From Pseudomonadota bacterium (GTDB lineage Bacteria; Pseudomonadota; Gammaproteobacteria; Steroidobacterales; Steroidobacteraceae): a DNA stretch of 64,000 nt. The notes below the pieces were generated by a model. It did no database searches and was not told the origin of the DNA. It worked only from the letters and a program-made list of their open reading frames with translations. The position numbers and the translations under genes were made by a program. The stretch spans positions 62,001 to 126,000 of the forward strand of contig JAJZFQ010000192.1 of the NCBI GenBank assembly GCA_021805275.1. Reading direction: 5' to 3'. The number at the start of each line of letters is the position of its first letter. The first letter of the stretch is position 1. This document shows, piece by piece, positions 55,162 to 63,961 of the stretch.

Positions 55162-57249
55162 TTACCTGCCCACCGCGGTGACGACGCGGACCTTGCGGTT
55201 GTCGGGTATTTCGTTCCAGGCGAGTACGTGCAGGTTGGGCAGGGCGGCACGCAGGAACCGCGCCATCGAGGCGCGCAGGGGAGGCGGGACGAGCAGTACG
55301 GGTGCGGCGCCGGAGGCCTCCTGCTGCTGCGTCGCCTCGTTGACGCGCTGCTGCAGCCGCTCGGCGAGCCCCGGTTCGAGCCCGACACTGGTCGCGCTTG
55401 CCGTGAGTGATCCCTGCAGCAGCCGCTCGAGGTCCGGCTCGAAAGTGATGACGGGCAGCTCGCCGCTTACCCCGGCGATGTCCTGCACGATCTGCCGGCC
55501 GAGCGCGATGCGCACCAGCGGCAGCAGGACGGACGGGTCTTGTGAGCGGGGCGCGTGTTCAGCAAGCGTTTCCATGATGGTGCGCATGTTGCGAATCGGT
55601 ATGCGTTCAGCCAGAAGTCCCTGCAAGACGCGTACCAGAGAGGCCAGCGACAGTACCCGCGGCACCAAGTCCTCGACGAGCTTCGGGGCGCTCTTGGCCA
55701 GGGTGTTCAGCAGCTGCTGGACCTCCTCGTGACCGAGGATCTCCTGCGCGTGCGATTGGAGAATGAACGACAGGTGGGTGGCGATCACCGTGCTCGGATC
55801 GACCACGGTATAGCCGAGCGCCTGGGCGTGATCGCGATTGGCCGGCTCGATCCATACCGCCTCCATCCCGAAGGCCGGATCGTGCGTGGCAATGCCCTGC
55901 AGCGGGCCGAACACGCGACCGGCGTTGATCGCCAGCTCCCGATCCGGATAGACGGTGCTCTCGCCGACCGGCACGCCGTGCAGATTGATACGGTAGACAT
56001 TCGGGCCGAGGTCGAGGTTGTCGCGGATGTGCACGGCGGGCAGCAGAAAGCCCAGTTCCTGCGAGAGCTTGCGGCGCACGCCCCGCACGCGGCCGAGCAG
56101 GTCCGCGCCCTGGCCCTTGCTGTCGACCAGCGAGACCAGCCGGTAACCGACCTCCAGACCCACCGGATCTACCGGCCGGACATCGTCCCAGGACAGCTCG
56201 CGCGATTCCGGTGCCGGGGCGGCGGGCTTCGGCGGCGGGGCAGCGGCCACGGCGGCGCGACGGCGGTGAATGAGATACGCCCCGCCGCCGCACACCCCGG
56301 CGATCAGCAGAAAGGCGACGTTGGGCATGCCGGGAATGAGGCCGAGCGCCCCGAGCAGGCCGCCGGCGACCCCGAGCGTGCGCGGGTTGCCGAACAGCTG
56401 CTTGCTGAGCTCTCCGCCCATGTCCTGCGGCCGGGACATGCGGGTGACGATGAGCGCCACGGCGGTTGAGAGCAGCAGCGCGGGTATCTGTGCGACCAGG
56501 CCGTCGCCGATGGTCAACAGGGTGTAGGTGTGCAGCGCGGCGGTGAGCGCCATGCCGTGCCCGAGAGTGCCGATCGCCAGTCCGCCGATGATGTTGATCA
56601 GCAGGATCAGGATGCCGGCGATCGCATCGCCGCGCACGAACTTGCTGGCGCCGTCCATGGAGCCGTAGAAGTCCGCCTCGGCGCGTATTTCGGCGCGCCG
56701 CGCGCGCGCCTCATCCTGGGTGATCAGACCGGCGCCGAGGTCCGCGTCGATCGCCATCTGCTTGCCCGGCATGGCATCCAGGGTGAAGCGGGCGCTGACC
56801 TCGGAGACACGGCCGGCGCCCTTGGTGATGACGACGAAGTTGATGATCGTGAGAATGATAAACACGATCACCCCGACGGCGAAATTCCCACCGACCACGA
56901 ACTCGCCGAACGATTCGATGACATGACCGGCGGCGCCGGGTCCGGCGTAGCCGTGCAACAGGACCACCCGGGCGGAGGCTACGTTCAGCGCCAGCCGCAG
57001 CAGGGTGGCCAGCAGCAGGGCCGTCGGAAAGACGCCGAACTCGATGGGCCGCGCAACGTAGAACACGCCCATCACCACGACAATCGACAGCGCGATGTTG
57101 AAGGTGAAGAGGATGTCGAGCGCGATCGGCGGCAGCGGCAGGATGACCATGGCGAGCACGCCGAGCACGCCTACCGGGACGCCGATCCCGATGCGCAGCA
57201 CACCACGCAGGGAGGGAAATGAGGGCGATGTGGCGGTAGCGGTGCTCAT
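55162..57249 (-). CDS. flhA: Flagellar type III export gate protein FlhA
   Basis: A 695-residue export gate protein. The N-terminal half has eight membrane helices with the cytoplasmic FHIPEP-family loop (GQKQMAIDADLGAGLITQDEARARR). The C-terminal half (from about 360) is the soluble nonamer-ring domain, with PVHIRDNLDLGPNVYRINLHGVPV. It starts 3 bp after the flhB stop. Confidence 0.97.
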   Translation of the reverse strand: MSTATATSPSFPSLRGVLRIGIGVPVGVLGVLAMVILPLPPIALDILFTFNIALSIVVVMGVFYVARPIEFGVFPTALLLATLLRLALNVASARVVLLHGYAGPGAAGHVIESFGEFVVGGNFAVGVIVFIILTIINFVVITKGAGRVSEVSARFTLDAMPGKQMAIDADLGAGLITQDEARARRAEIRAEADFYGSMDGASKFVRGDAIAGILILLINIIGGLAIGTLGHGMALTAALHTYTLLTIGDGLVAQIPALLLSTAVALIVTRMSRPQDMGGELSKQLFGNPRTLGVAGGLLGALGLIPGMPNVAFLLIAGVCGGGAYLIHRRRAAVAAAPPPKPAAPAPESRELSWDDVRPVDPVGLEVGYRLVSLVDSKGQGADLLGRVRGVRRKLSQELGFLLPAVHIRDNLDLGPNVYRINLHGVPVGESTVYPDRELAINAGRVFGPLQGIATHDPAFGMEAVWIEPANRDHAQALGYTVVDPSTVIATHLSFILQSHAQEILGHEEVQQLLNTLAKSAPKLVEDLVPRVLSLASLVRVLQGLLAERIPIRNMRTIMETLAEHAPRSQDPSVLLPLVRIALGRQIVQDIAGVSGELPVITFEPDLERLLQGSLTASATSVGLEPGLAERLQQRVNEATQQQEASGAAPVLLVPPPLRASMARFLRAALPNLHVLAWNEIPDNRKVRVVTAVGR

Positions 57250-57252
57250 GGA

Positions 57253-58377
57253 TCAATGCCGGGTGTTTTCGATCGAGGGGTCGATGACGGGCGGCTCGGG
57301 CGGCAACTGGCCGGCGGCGCGGGCCGTCTTCAAGCGATAGATGTAGGTGAGGACCTGCGCCACTGCGACGTACAGCGCCGCCGGGATCTCACCGCCGATC
57401 TCAACGTTGTGAAACAGGGCGCGCGCCAATGGAGGCGCCTCGAATACCGGCACCGAGTGTTCGGTGGCGATGGCGCGGATTCGCGCGGCGATGAGATCAG
57501 CGCCCTTGGCGACCACGCGCGGCGCGCGCATGCGGTTCTCCTCGTAGCGCAGCGCGACGGCGAAGTGCGTCGGATTCGTGACCACGACGTCGGCTTTCGG
57601 CACCTCGTGCATCATGCGCCGCCGGGTGAGATCGCGCTGGGCGCGCCGCATGCGCATCTTGTTCTCCGGCGAGCCCTCGCTTTCCTTGTGCTCCTCGCGG
57701 ATCTCCTCGCGGGTCATGCGCAGCTCCTTGTGGTGCTGCCAGAGCTGCCAGGGAACATCCACCGCGGCGATCAGCCCGAGGGTTCCGGACATGATGAGCA
57801 GCGCGTCGGCAACCAGCCCCACGGCATCGGCGAGCGCCGCGGTGAGCGGCTCCGTGCCGAGGTCGAGCATGCGCGGCGCCTCGTTGCGCAGCACCAGGAA
57901 GGCAGTGCCGGCGACCAGCAGAAACTTGGCGAACGCCTTGCCGAGCTCGACGGCACCGCGCAGCGAGAACAGCCGGGCGAAGCCGGCCATCGGGTCCAGG
58001 CGGGAGAAATTCGGCGCCAGTGCCTCGAAGCTGAAATTCCAGCCGCCGAGCGCAAGCGGCGCGGCGAGGGCGGCCGCCACCGTGAGGCCAAACAGCGGAA
58101 CGCAGGCAATGAGCGCGTGCAGCAGCTCGTTGCCGGCGGTTGCGAGCGCCAGTTGCGGATCGGACATCTGCGCGGCCGACAGGTCCAGACCGGAGCGCAT
58201 CAGCCCGGCGAGCGAGGCTCCGATGCCCGGCCCGAACATGCGCAGCCCCGTGCCGGCGATCAGCAGCACCGCCGCGGCGCTCAGGTCCGGCGAGCGTGGG
58301 ACACGGCCTTCCTCGCGCGCCTTCTCGAGGCGCTTGCCTGTAGGTTGTTCGGTACGTTCCTGGTCAGTATCGGCCAT
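57253..58377 (-). CDS. flhB: Flagellar type III export specificity switch protein FlhB
   Basis: A 374-residue protein with four membrane helices and a C-terminal cytoplasmic domain containing the autocleavage motif NPTH (about residue 267) in VVVTNPTHFAVALRYEE. N-terminus TDQERTEQPTGKRLEKAREEGRVPRS is typical. It controls the switch from hook to filament export. It lies between fliR and flhA. Confidence 0.97.
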   Translation of the reverse strand: MADTDQERTEQPTGKRLEKAREEGRVPRSPDLSAAAVLLIAGTGLRMFGPGIGASLAGLMRSGLDLSAAQMSDPQLALATAGNELLHALIACVPLFGLTVAAALAAPLALGGWNFSFEALAPNFSRLDPMAGFARLFSLRGAVELGKAFAKFLLVAGTAFLVLRNEAPRMLDLGTEPLTAALADAVGLVADALLIMSGTLGLIAAVDVPWQLWQHHKELRMTREEIREEHKESEGSPENKMRMRRAQRDLTRRRMMHEVPKADVVVTNPTHFAVALRYEENRMRAPRVVAKGADLIAARIRAIATEHSVPVFEAPPLARALFHNVEIGGEIPAALYVAVAQVLTYIYRLKTARAAGQLPPEPPVIDPSIENTRH

Positions 58378-58380
58378 CGC

Positions 58381-59157
58381 TCAAGCTCCGCTCAGTGTGC
58401 GCAGCAGCATGAACGCCTGGCCGAGGAGGCGGATGAAGCCCGACTCGACCACCGGCAGGCTGACCATGATCACCAGCAGGCCGAAGATCAGCGAGATCGG
58501 CAGGCCCGTGGCAAACAGGTTCAGGGTCGGAGCGGCGCGGCTGACGACGCCGAAAGCGAGATTGGCGACCAGCAGCGCGGTGATGGCCGGCAGCGCCACG
58601 GCGAGCGCCCCGGAGAAAAGGATGGAGCCCCACTTGACCACAGCCCACAGTCCGGTCGGTCCGAAGCTCGCGGTACCGATCGGCAGGGTGCGGAAGCCTG
58701 CGACAAGAACGCGGATCAGCGCGGTGTGACCGTTGAGCAGCAGAAATACCAGCGTCACCAGCACCGTGTAGAGCTGGCCGAGCGCCGGGGTGCTCGTGCC
58801 GTTCTGCGGATCAAGGTTGTACGACAGCGACAGTCCCATGCTGTTGGCGATCATCTGGCCGCCGAGATTGAGTGCCTCGAACACCAGCTGCAGACAGAAG
58901 CCGAGCGCCACACCGATGATCACCTGCTGCAGCGTGATCAGCACTCCCGCTCCGGACAGTATCGTGATGCCGGCCGGCAGAGGCACGAGCGGCGCGATTA
59001 GCAGCGCGATCGCCCCGGCGAGCACGATACGCAGCTGCGGTGGCACCGAAATCGCACCGAACACCGGAGCAACCATGAAGCACGAGCCGATGCGCACGAA
59101 CGGCCAGAAGACCGTGGCGATGCCATGCTCGAGCTGTGCGGCGGTGAGGCTGATCAT
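58381..59157 (-). CDS. fliR: Flagellar export gate protein FliR
   Basis: A 258-residue membrane protein with about five to six hydrophobic helices, including PVFGAISVPPQLRIVLAGAIALLIAPL and AVALPAITALLVANLAFGVVSRAAPTLNLFATGLP. It joins FliP and FliQ in the core of the export gate. It follows fliQ by 10 bp. Confidence 0.95.
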   Translation of the reverse strand: MISLTAAQLEHGIATVFWPFVRIGSCFMVAPVFGAISVPPQLRIVLAGAIALLIAPLVPLPAGITILSGAGVLITLQQVIIGVALGFCLQLVFEALNLGGQMIANSMGLSLSYNLDPQNGTSTPALGQLYTVLVTLVFLLLNGHTALIRVLVAGFRTLPIGTASFGPTGLWAVVKWGSILFSGALAVALPAITALLVANLAFGVVSRAAPTLNLFATGLPISLIFGLLVIMVSLPVVESGFIRLLGQAFMLLRTLSGA

Positions 59158-59167
59158 GCGTGCGCGG

Positions 59168-59437
59168 TCAGTTGACCAGCTGCGGGATGCTCAGGATCAG
59201 CTCGCGGGTGTACTCGACCATGGTCTTGAGCATCCACGGTCCGGTGAGGGCCACCACCAGCGAGAGCACCAGCAGCTTCGGGATGAAGGACAGGGTCATC
59301 TCGTTGATCTGCGTTGCCGCCTGGAATGCCCCGACCACCACGCCGGTGATCAGCGCCGCGAGCAGCAACGGTGCGGCGAGCATCAGGGTCAGCTCGAGTG
59401 CGCTCGTGCCGAGAGACATGACAGTGTTCGGGGTCAC
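59168..59437 (-). CDS. fliQ: Flagellar export gate protein FliQ
   Basis: An 89-residue, two-helix protein. It starts with GTG (59437) giving MTPNTVMSLGTSALELTLMLAAPLLL; the second helix is around LVVALTGPWMLKTMVEYTRELI. Family length. It follows fliP by 14 bp. Confidence 0.95.
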   Translation of the reverse strand: MTPNTVMSLGTSALELTLMLAAPLLLAALITGVVVGAFQAATQINEMTLSFIPKLLVLSLVVALTGPWMLKTMVEYTRELILSIPQLVN

Positions 59438-59451
59438 TCAGGCAGTCTCCG

Positions 59452-60192
59452 TCAGTGATAGAAACTCGCTGCGAGCGAGCCCATGACCAGTGTCCAGCCG
59501 TTCACGAGCACGAACAGCATCAGTTTGAACGGCAGGGAGATCGTCACCGGTGAGACCATCATCATGCCGAGGGACATCAGCACACTCGCCACCACCAGAT
59601 CGATGATCACGAAGGGGATGAACAACACAAAACCGATCAGGAAGGCCGTCTTCAGCTCGCTCGTGACGAAGGCCGGAACCAGCACGGAAAGCGGGACGTC
59701 GACCGGAGCGGCATAGCCCTTGCCGCCGGCGATGTGCGTGAACACGGCGATGTCGCTCTCGCGCGTCTGGTGCAGCATGAAATCCTTCAGCGGCGCCTCG
59801 GCGCGCGCCAGCGCGGTGGTCATGTCGATCGTTCCGGCCGCATAAGGCTGATAGGCGGCCTGATTGATCTGGCGGATCACGGGCGTCATGACGAAGAAGG
59901 TGAGGAACAGTGCCAGTCCGAGCAGCACCTGGTTCGGGGGCGTCTGGCCGGCGCCGAGCGCCTGGCGCAAGATGCCGAGCACGATGACGATGCGCGTAAA
60001 GGCAGTCATCATCAGCAGAATCGCCGGCAGGAGCGTCAGCGCCGTCATCAGCGCGAGCACCTGCAGCGTCAGAGTATAGGTCTGCGTGCCGCCGTGGGTC
60101 TGGACGCTGAAGGCGGGAATGCCCGGTGCGGCGCATGCAACGGCTGGCAGCAACGCCAGCAGCAGGGGCCAGCTTCGCGCGAGGCGGGTCAT
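59452..60192 (-). CDS. fliP: Flagellar export gate protein FliP
   Basis: A 246-residue protein with a cleavable signal peptide (MTRLARSWPLLLALLPAVACA), the motif LLMMTAFTRIVIVLGILRQALGAGQTPPNQVLLGLALFLTFFVM and C-terminal SVLMSLGMMMVSPVTISLPFKLMLFVLVNGW. It overlaps fliO by 4 bp. Confidence 0.97.
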   Translation of the reverse strand: MTRLARSWPLLLALLPAVACAAPGIPAFSVQTHGGTQTYTLTLQVLALMTALTLLPAILLMMTAFTRIVIVLGILRQALGAGQTPPNQVLLGLALFLTFFVMTPVIRQINQAAYQPYAAGTIDMTTALARAEAPLKDFMLHQTRESDIAVFTHIAGGKGYAAPVDVPLSVLVPAFVTSELKTAFLIGFVLFIPFVIIDLVVASVLMSLGMMMVSPVTISLPFKLMLFVLVNGWTLVMGSLAASFYH

Positions 60193-60572
60193 TTTCCGAG
60201 GCTCCGCTTCAACAACGCGGCGAACGAGGGACGCCCGGTGAAAGCGCCGCTCGTTGCGATCCGCTCGAGCTCGAGCGGCTGGGAGAGTACGTGCAGGGTG
60301 TTCACCTGGCCGGGGGCGACGCCGAGCAGGATCTGCGCATCGCCGACCTTGACCAGCACCGCACGCTCCTTGGTGCCGACCGGCAGGCTGGCGAGGATCT
60401 CGAGGGCGCCACGGGCGCGACTGCCGAACGTGCGCATGCGCCGCGCCAGCCAGGCGAGCCCGAAAATCGCGCCGAGCACGATGAGCAGGGCAAGACTGAC
60501 CGACAGCAGCCCTCCGGCGCTGACCCCGGGGGCTGAGCTGGCCGCAGCGGGGGCGGCGAACAGATGGCTCAT
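60189..60572 (-). CDS. fliO: Flagellar protein FliO
   Basis: A 127-residue protein with one membrane helix (LLSVSLALLIVLGAIFGLAWLARRM) and a C-terminal cytoplasmic domain (LPVGTKERAVLVKVGDAQILLGVAPGQVNTLHVL). FliO assists assembly of FliP. It overlaps both fliN and fliP by 4 bp. Confidence 0.92.
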   Translation of the reverse strand: MSHLFAAPAAASSAPGVSAGGLLSVSLALLIVLGAIFGLAWLARRMRTFGSRARGALEILASLPVGTKERAVLVKVGDAQILLGVAPGQVNTLHVLSQPLELERIATSGAFTGRPSFAALLKRSLGK

Positions 60573-60916
60573 TTGAGCTTGCGCAGGCGTTCGGCGGGGC
60601 TGATGACGTCGGTCAGGCGGATTCCGAAGCGCTCGTTCACCACCACCACTTCGCCATGCGCGACCAGCGTACCGTTGACGTAGACGTCGAGCGGTTCGCC
60701 GGCGGTGCGGTCGAGTTCGACCACCGAGCCCTGGTTCAGCTGGAGGAAATTGCGGATCGGGATGCGGGTGCGACCGACCTCCATCGACAGAGTCACGGGC
60801 ACGTCGAGGATGACCTCGAGGTTCACGTCGCGCGGCTGCTTGGCGCCGCTCTCCTGGGTGAGATCCTGGAATTCGGCCGGTTGGGCCTGGACATTGGCGT
60901 TCATGGCAGAGCTCAT
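60569..60916 (-). CDS. fliN: Flagellar motor switch protein FliN
   Basis: A 115-residue C-ring protein with the C-terminal surface-presentation domain: LEVILDVPVTLSMEVGRTRIPIRNFLQLNQGSVVELDRTAGEPLDVYVNGTLVAHGEVVVVNERFGIRLTDV. The ATG at 60916 overlaps the fliM stop (ATGA); another ATG lies at 60904. A long upstream frame is shadow of fliM. Confidence 0.97.
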   Translation of the reverse strand: MSSAMNANVQAQPAEFQDLTQESGAKQPRDVNLEVILDVPVTLSMEVGRTRIPIRNFLQLNQGSVVELDRTAGEPLDVYVNGTLVAHGEVVVVNERFGIRLTDVISPAERLRKLK

Positions 60917-61917
60917 TTGCTGTTGACGGAAACGGGTTCGACGGACGGCTTGGCGCGACGGATGGCTGCCCCGATCTTCACCGCCTGGTGGCCGCGCGAA
61001 GTGCCGAGCGTGCCGTGAAACACCGGCACTTCCTCGGCGAACAGGGTGACCTGCCCGTTGAAGTCGCACGGCAGGACGTCGCCGGGCTTGAGATTGAGCA
61101 GCTCGCCGAGCGACAGCGTGGTGCGTCCGACGAGCGTGGTGACGGCGAGTTCGGCGTCGTCGATCTCCTCGCGCAGCGACTGCAGCCAGCGCTCGTCCCG
61201 CTCCATGCGGTCGCTCGCGACACCGGCGTCGAGCACCTCGCGCAACGGCTCGATCATTGCGTACGGCATGGTGACGTAAATGTTGCCGCCGCCGCCTTCG
61301 AGGTCGATTTGGAACGAGGTGACAACGACGATCTCCGACGGGGAGACGATGTTGGCGAAATGCGGATTGATCTCCGACTGCAGATACTCAGGCTGCAGAT
61401 CGGCGACGTGCGACCAGGCCTCGCGCAGATCGGTGAACACGCTGCGCAGCACCAGTTGAATGATGCGCTGCTCGGTAGCCGTGAACTCCCGGCCTTCGAC
61501 CTTGGTGTGCCGGCCGTTGCCGCCGAAGAAATTGTCGACGATCGAGAACACCAGCTTCGGGTCGAGCACGATGAGGGCGGTGCCGCGCAGGGGATTGAAG
61601 CGCACGAGGTTCAAGCTGCTCGGCACGTGCAGCGTGTGGATGAACTCGCCGAATTTCTTGATCTGTACCGGACCGACGGAAATCTCCGGCGCGCGATGCA
61701 GCAGGTTGTACAGGCTCACGCGGTTCAGGCGCACGAACCGGTCGTTGATCATCTCGAGCGTGGGCATGCGCCCGCGCACGATGCGCATCTGATTGGCGAA
61801 ATCGTAGGTCCGGGCTTCCCCGGGCGCTGCCGCTGGCTCGGTGCTCACCGCTCCGGTGTCCACACCGTGCAGCAGAGCGTCGATCTCGGCCTGGTCCAGT
61901 ATCTTCTCGTTGCTCAT
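60913..61917 (-). CDS. fliM: Flagellar motor switch protein FliM
   Basis: A 334-residue switch protein. The N-terminal peptide EKILDQAEIDALLHGVD binds CheY-P. The middle domain has RMPTLEMINDRFVRLNRVSLYNLL and GEFIHTLHVPSSLNLVRF, and the C-terminal part is FliN-like (LGELLNLKPGDVLPCDF). It follows fliL by 22 bp. Confidence 0.97.
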   Translation of the reverse strand: MSNEKILDQAEIDALLHGVDTGAVSTEPAAAPGEARTYDFANQMRIVRGRMPTLEMINDRFVRLNRVSLYNLLHRAPEISVGPVQIKKFGEFIHTLHVPSSLNLVRFNPLRGTALIVLDPKLVFSIVDNFFGGNGRHTKVEGREFTATEQRIIQLVLRSVFTDLREAWSHVADLQPEYLQSEINPHFANIVSPSEIVVVTSFQIDLEGGGGNIYVTMPYAMIEPLREVLDAGVASDRMERDERWLQSLREEIDDAELAVTTLVGRTTLSLGELLNLKPGDVLPCDFNGQVTLFAEEVPVFHGTLGTSRGHQAVKIGAAIRRAKPSVEPVSVNSK

Positions 61918-61939
61918 GGGGTCGCAGTCGGTGCGTCGG

Positions 61940-62446
61940 TTACTGCATCACGAAGCTGGTGAAGTAGACGGCCTCGATCTCACCGGGTTTGCCGCCGGCG
62001 TCGGCGACTACCTTGCGGATGGCGGTGAGTACCGCGGCGCGTAGTTGCTCCTTGCCGGCTTCGGTGTTGAGGGTGGTGTACTGCTGGCTGCCGAGGAGCA
62101 TCAGCAGGTTGTTGCGCACGACCGGGTCGTTGTTCTGGAGCAGCGTGAGGGCCTTCGGGTCGCGCGACATTACCTGGACGGCCACCTGCAGGAAGCGCGC
62201 CTCTTGGCTGCCTTGGAAGTTCACCACGAAGGGCTTCAGCGCCAGATACTGCGGGGGGCCCGTCGGCTTGACCTTCTTGGCGTGCGCGCTGGCGGACTTC
62301 GAGTGCATCAGCAGGAATCCGGCAGTCGCGCCGCCGCCGACCAGCACGACGGCGGCGCCGATGACGAGCCACAGGGGCAAGGCGCGCTTTTTCTTCGCGG
62401 GTGCTGCGCCGGCATCGGCGGCAGCGGCTTCGGGGGCGGTGGCCAT
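61940..62446 (-). CDS. fliL: Flagellar basal-body associated protein FliL
   Basis: A 168-residue protein with one membrane helix (LPLWLVIGAAVVLVGGGATAGFLL) and a periplasmic domain (YLALKPFVVNFQ, FLQVAVQVMSR, RNNLLMLLGSQQYTTLNTEAGKEQLRAAVLTAI). It associates with the stator. First gene of the long fli/flh/che run; a sigma54 promoter lies 46 bp upstream. Confidence 0.95.
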   Translation of the reverse strand: MATAPEAAAADAGAAPAKKKRALPLWLVIGAAVVLVGGGATAGFLLMHSKSASAHAKKVKPTGPPQYLALKPFVVNFQGSQEARFLQVAVQVMSRDPKALTLLQNNDPVVRNNLLMLLGSQQYTTLNTEAGKEQLRAAVLTAIRKVVADAGGKPGEIEAVYFTSFVMQ

Positions 62447-62491
62447 TGGTCGTGCGACTCCTGTGCATCAGGGGGTGTGCCGGCGAGGAGG

Positions 62492-62507
62492 TGCAATGCC
62501 TGTGCCA
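62492..62507 (-). promoter_or_regulatory. Sigma54 (-24/-12) promoter of the fliL operon
   Basis: On the minus strand TGGCACA, 4 nt (GGCA), TTGCA: matches TGGCACG-N4-TTGCA except one base. Predicted start near 62481, about 35 nt before the fliL ATG. It could drive the whole fliLMNOPQR-flhBAFG-fliA-che run. Confidence 0.85.
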
Positions 62508-62565
62508 TGGGCGTATCGCAGCGGACAACTGGTTGAGTCGTAAAGAAATTCCATTTCTCACGCTC

Positions 62566-62581
62566 TGTGAGCGGCGTCACA
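62566..62581. promoter_or_regulatory. Palindrome, candidate enhancer site (GTGA-N6-TCAC) upstream of fliL
   Basis: Arms TGTGA and TCACA flank 6 nt (GCGGCG). The centre is about 92 bp upstream of the predicted fliL sigma54 start, nearly the same distance as the flgB site. It also lies about 215 bp upstream of the activator gene and could autoregulate it. Confidence 0.55.
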
Positions 62582-62788
62582 TGGGCGGTGCGGCGTCGAA
62601 CTTCCGGCGCGGGTGCGGCACGCGCGGCGAAGTGGCGGGGGGGAACTCGGCGCTGTCGCCAAATGTAAACAATTGGGGAGACCGATCACAGAAAGGGGAG
62701 GGGCTGATACGCGACATTACACACCGACGAGCGGCGCGAGCACGGCTCGGCTCCAGTGAAGAACAAGCCCAACAGAATTGGATAACCG

Positions 62789-63961
62789 ATGATCGCCAGT
62801 GAATGTGTCTCGGATGTCGCCATCGAACATGGAGAGCGGACGGTCGGACTGCCGGGCGGCGCGGTTGCCCCGGCCGCCGGGTCGGCTCGGTTGCCGAGCG
62901 GCACTTCCCCGGCCATCCGCGCCGTCAGCGCGCTGATTCGCCAGGTCGCTGGTTTTGACTCGACCGTGCTGGTGCTCGGGGAGTCCGGAACGGGCAAGGA
63001 AGTGGCGGCGCGCGCCATTCATGAACTCAGCCCGCGGCGCAACCGGCCGTTTGTGGCGGTCAACTGCGGGGCGATTCCGGCGGAGCTGCTCGAGTCGGAA
63101 CTCTTTGGACACGAGAAGGGCGCCTTTACCGGCGCGATCGCCGCGCGCAAGGGACGCTTCGAGATCGCCGAGGGCGGCACGCTGTTCCTCGACGAGATCG
63201 GGGATATGAGTCCCTCGATGCAGGTGAAGCTGCTGCGCGTTCTGCAGGAGCGCGTATTCGAGCGGGTGGGCAACCATGTGCCGATCCGCTGTAACGTCCG
63301 CATCGTCGCCGCCACGCACCGCAATCTGGAGGCGTCGATTGCCCAGGGGACCTTCCGCGAGGACCTGTTCCACCGCCTGAACGTCTTCCCGATCGAGATG
63401 CCCGCGCTGCGCGAGCGGCGCGAGGATCTCGCCGCGCTGGTGGGCGAGTTCGCCGAGCGCAATTCGGCCGAGGGCCGCGGCTGGGTGTCCTTCTCCGCCC
63501 ATGCGCTCGCCGCGCTGGGCGAGTATTCCTGGAGCGGGAATGTCCGCGAGCTGTCCAACCTGGTCGAGCGGATGTCGATCGTGCGCGCCGGCCAGACCGT
63601 TGAGGTGGCGGATCTGCCGCCAAAGTACCAGCCGCCGAAGGGTTGGGTGGGAGCGCCGCTGAGTGAACCGGCCGCTGCTGCCGAGTCCGTGAGCGAGGTG
63701 GCACCGCTGAGCGAGGCTGCCGCGCTTGCGCTGCTCGAGTCGGCCGAGTCCTGTCGCCCTGCCGACCCGCGCGCACTGCCGGAGCAGGGCATCGATCTGC
63801 GCGAGCACCTTCTGTCGATCGAGCGGGCGTTGGTTCAACAGGCGCTGCGGCGCGCCAACGGCACCGTCGCCCAGGCGGCCCGTCTGCTCAACCTGCGTCG
63901 CACGACGCTCGTGGAGCGTCTGCGCAAGCTCGGATTTACCGAGGTTGCGACGGAAGTTTGA
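62789..63961 (+). CDS. Sigma54-dependent activator, FleQ-like but without N-terminal domain
   Basis: A 390-residue enhancer-binding protein. Walker A GESGTGKE (64-71), sigma54-contact loop GAFTGA (111-116), Walker B in [11 protein letters not shown], arginine finger region [20 protein letters not shown], then a linker and a C-terminal Fis-type helix-turn-helix ([24 protein letters not shown]). The AAA+ domain closely resembles FleQ, but the N-terminal about 40 residues are unstructured, so the FleQ receiver-like domain and its LFRS c-di-GMP motif are absent. The ATG at 62789 has only a weak ribosome site. It is divergent from fliL and likely the local flagellar activator. Confidence 0.88.
   Translation: MIASECVSDVAIEHGERTVGLPGGAVAPAAGSARLPSGTSPAIRAVSALIRQVAGFDSTVLVLGESGTGKEVAARAIHELSPRRNRPFVAVNCGAIPAELLESELFGHEKGAFTGAIAARKGRFEIAEGGTLFLDEIGDMSPSMQVKLLRVLQERVFERVGNHVPIRCNVRIVAATHRNLEASIAQGTFREDLFHRLNVFPIEMPALRERREDLAALVGEFAERNSAEGRGWVSFSAHALAALGEYSWSGNVRELSNLVERMSIVRAGQTVEVADLPPKYQPPKGWVGAPLSEPAAAAESVSEVAPLSEAAALALLESAESCRPADPRALPEQGIDLREHLLSIERALVQQALRRANGTVAQAARLLNLRRTTLVERLRKLGFTEVATEV

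Larger units (their letters stand above)
62447..62788. other. Regulatory region between fliL and the sigma54 activator gene (342 bp, no gene)
   Basis: Divergent gap. It contains the sigma54 promoter of fliL (62492-62507), an adjacent TCTCAC/GTGAG palindrome (around 62556-62570) overlapping the GTGA-N6-TCAC site (62566-62581), and no obvious promoter for the activator. The half nearest the activator is A/T-richer (62660-62790) but carries no clear -35/-10 pair. Confidence 0.7.

Noticed and set aside
57256..59001. 581-codon plus-strand frame opposite flhB and fliR
   Set aside because: Antisense to two well-supported genes; low-complexity Arg/Gln/Glu/His composition and no domain.
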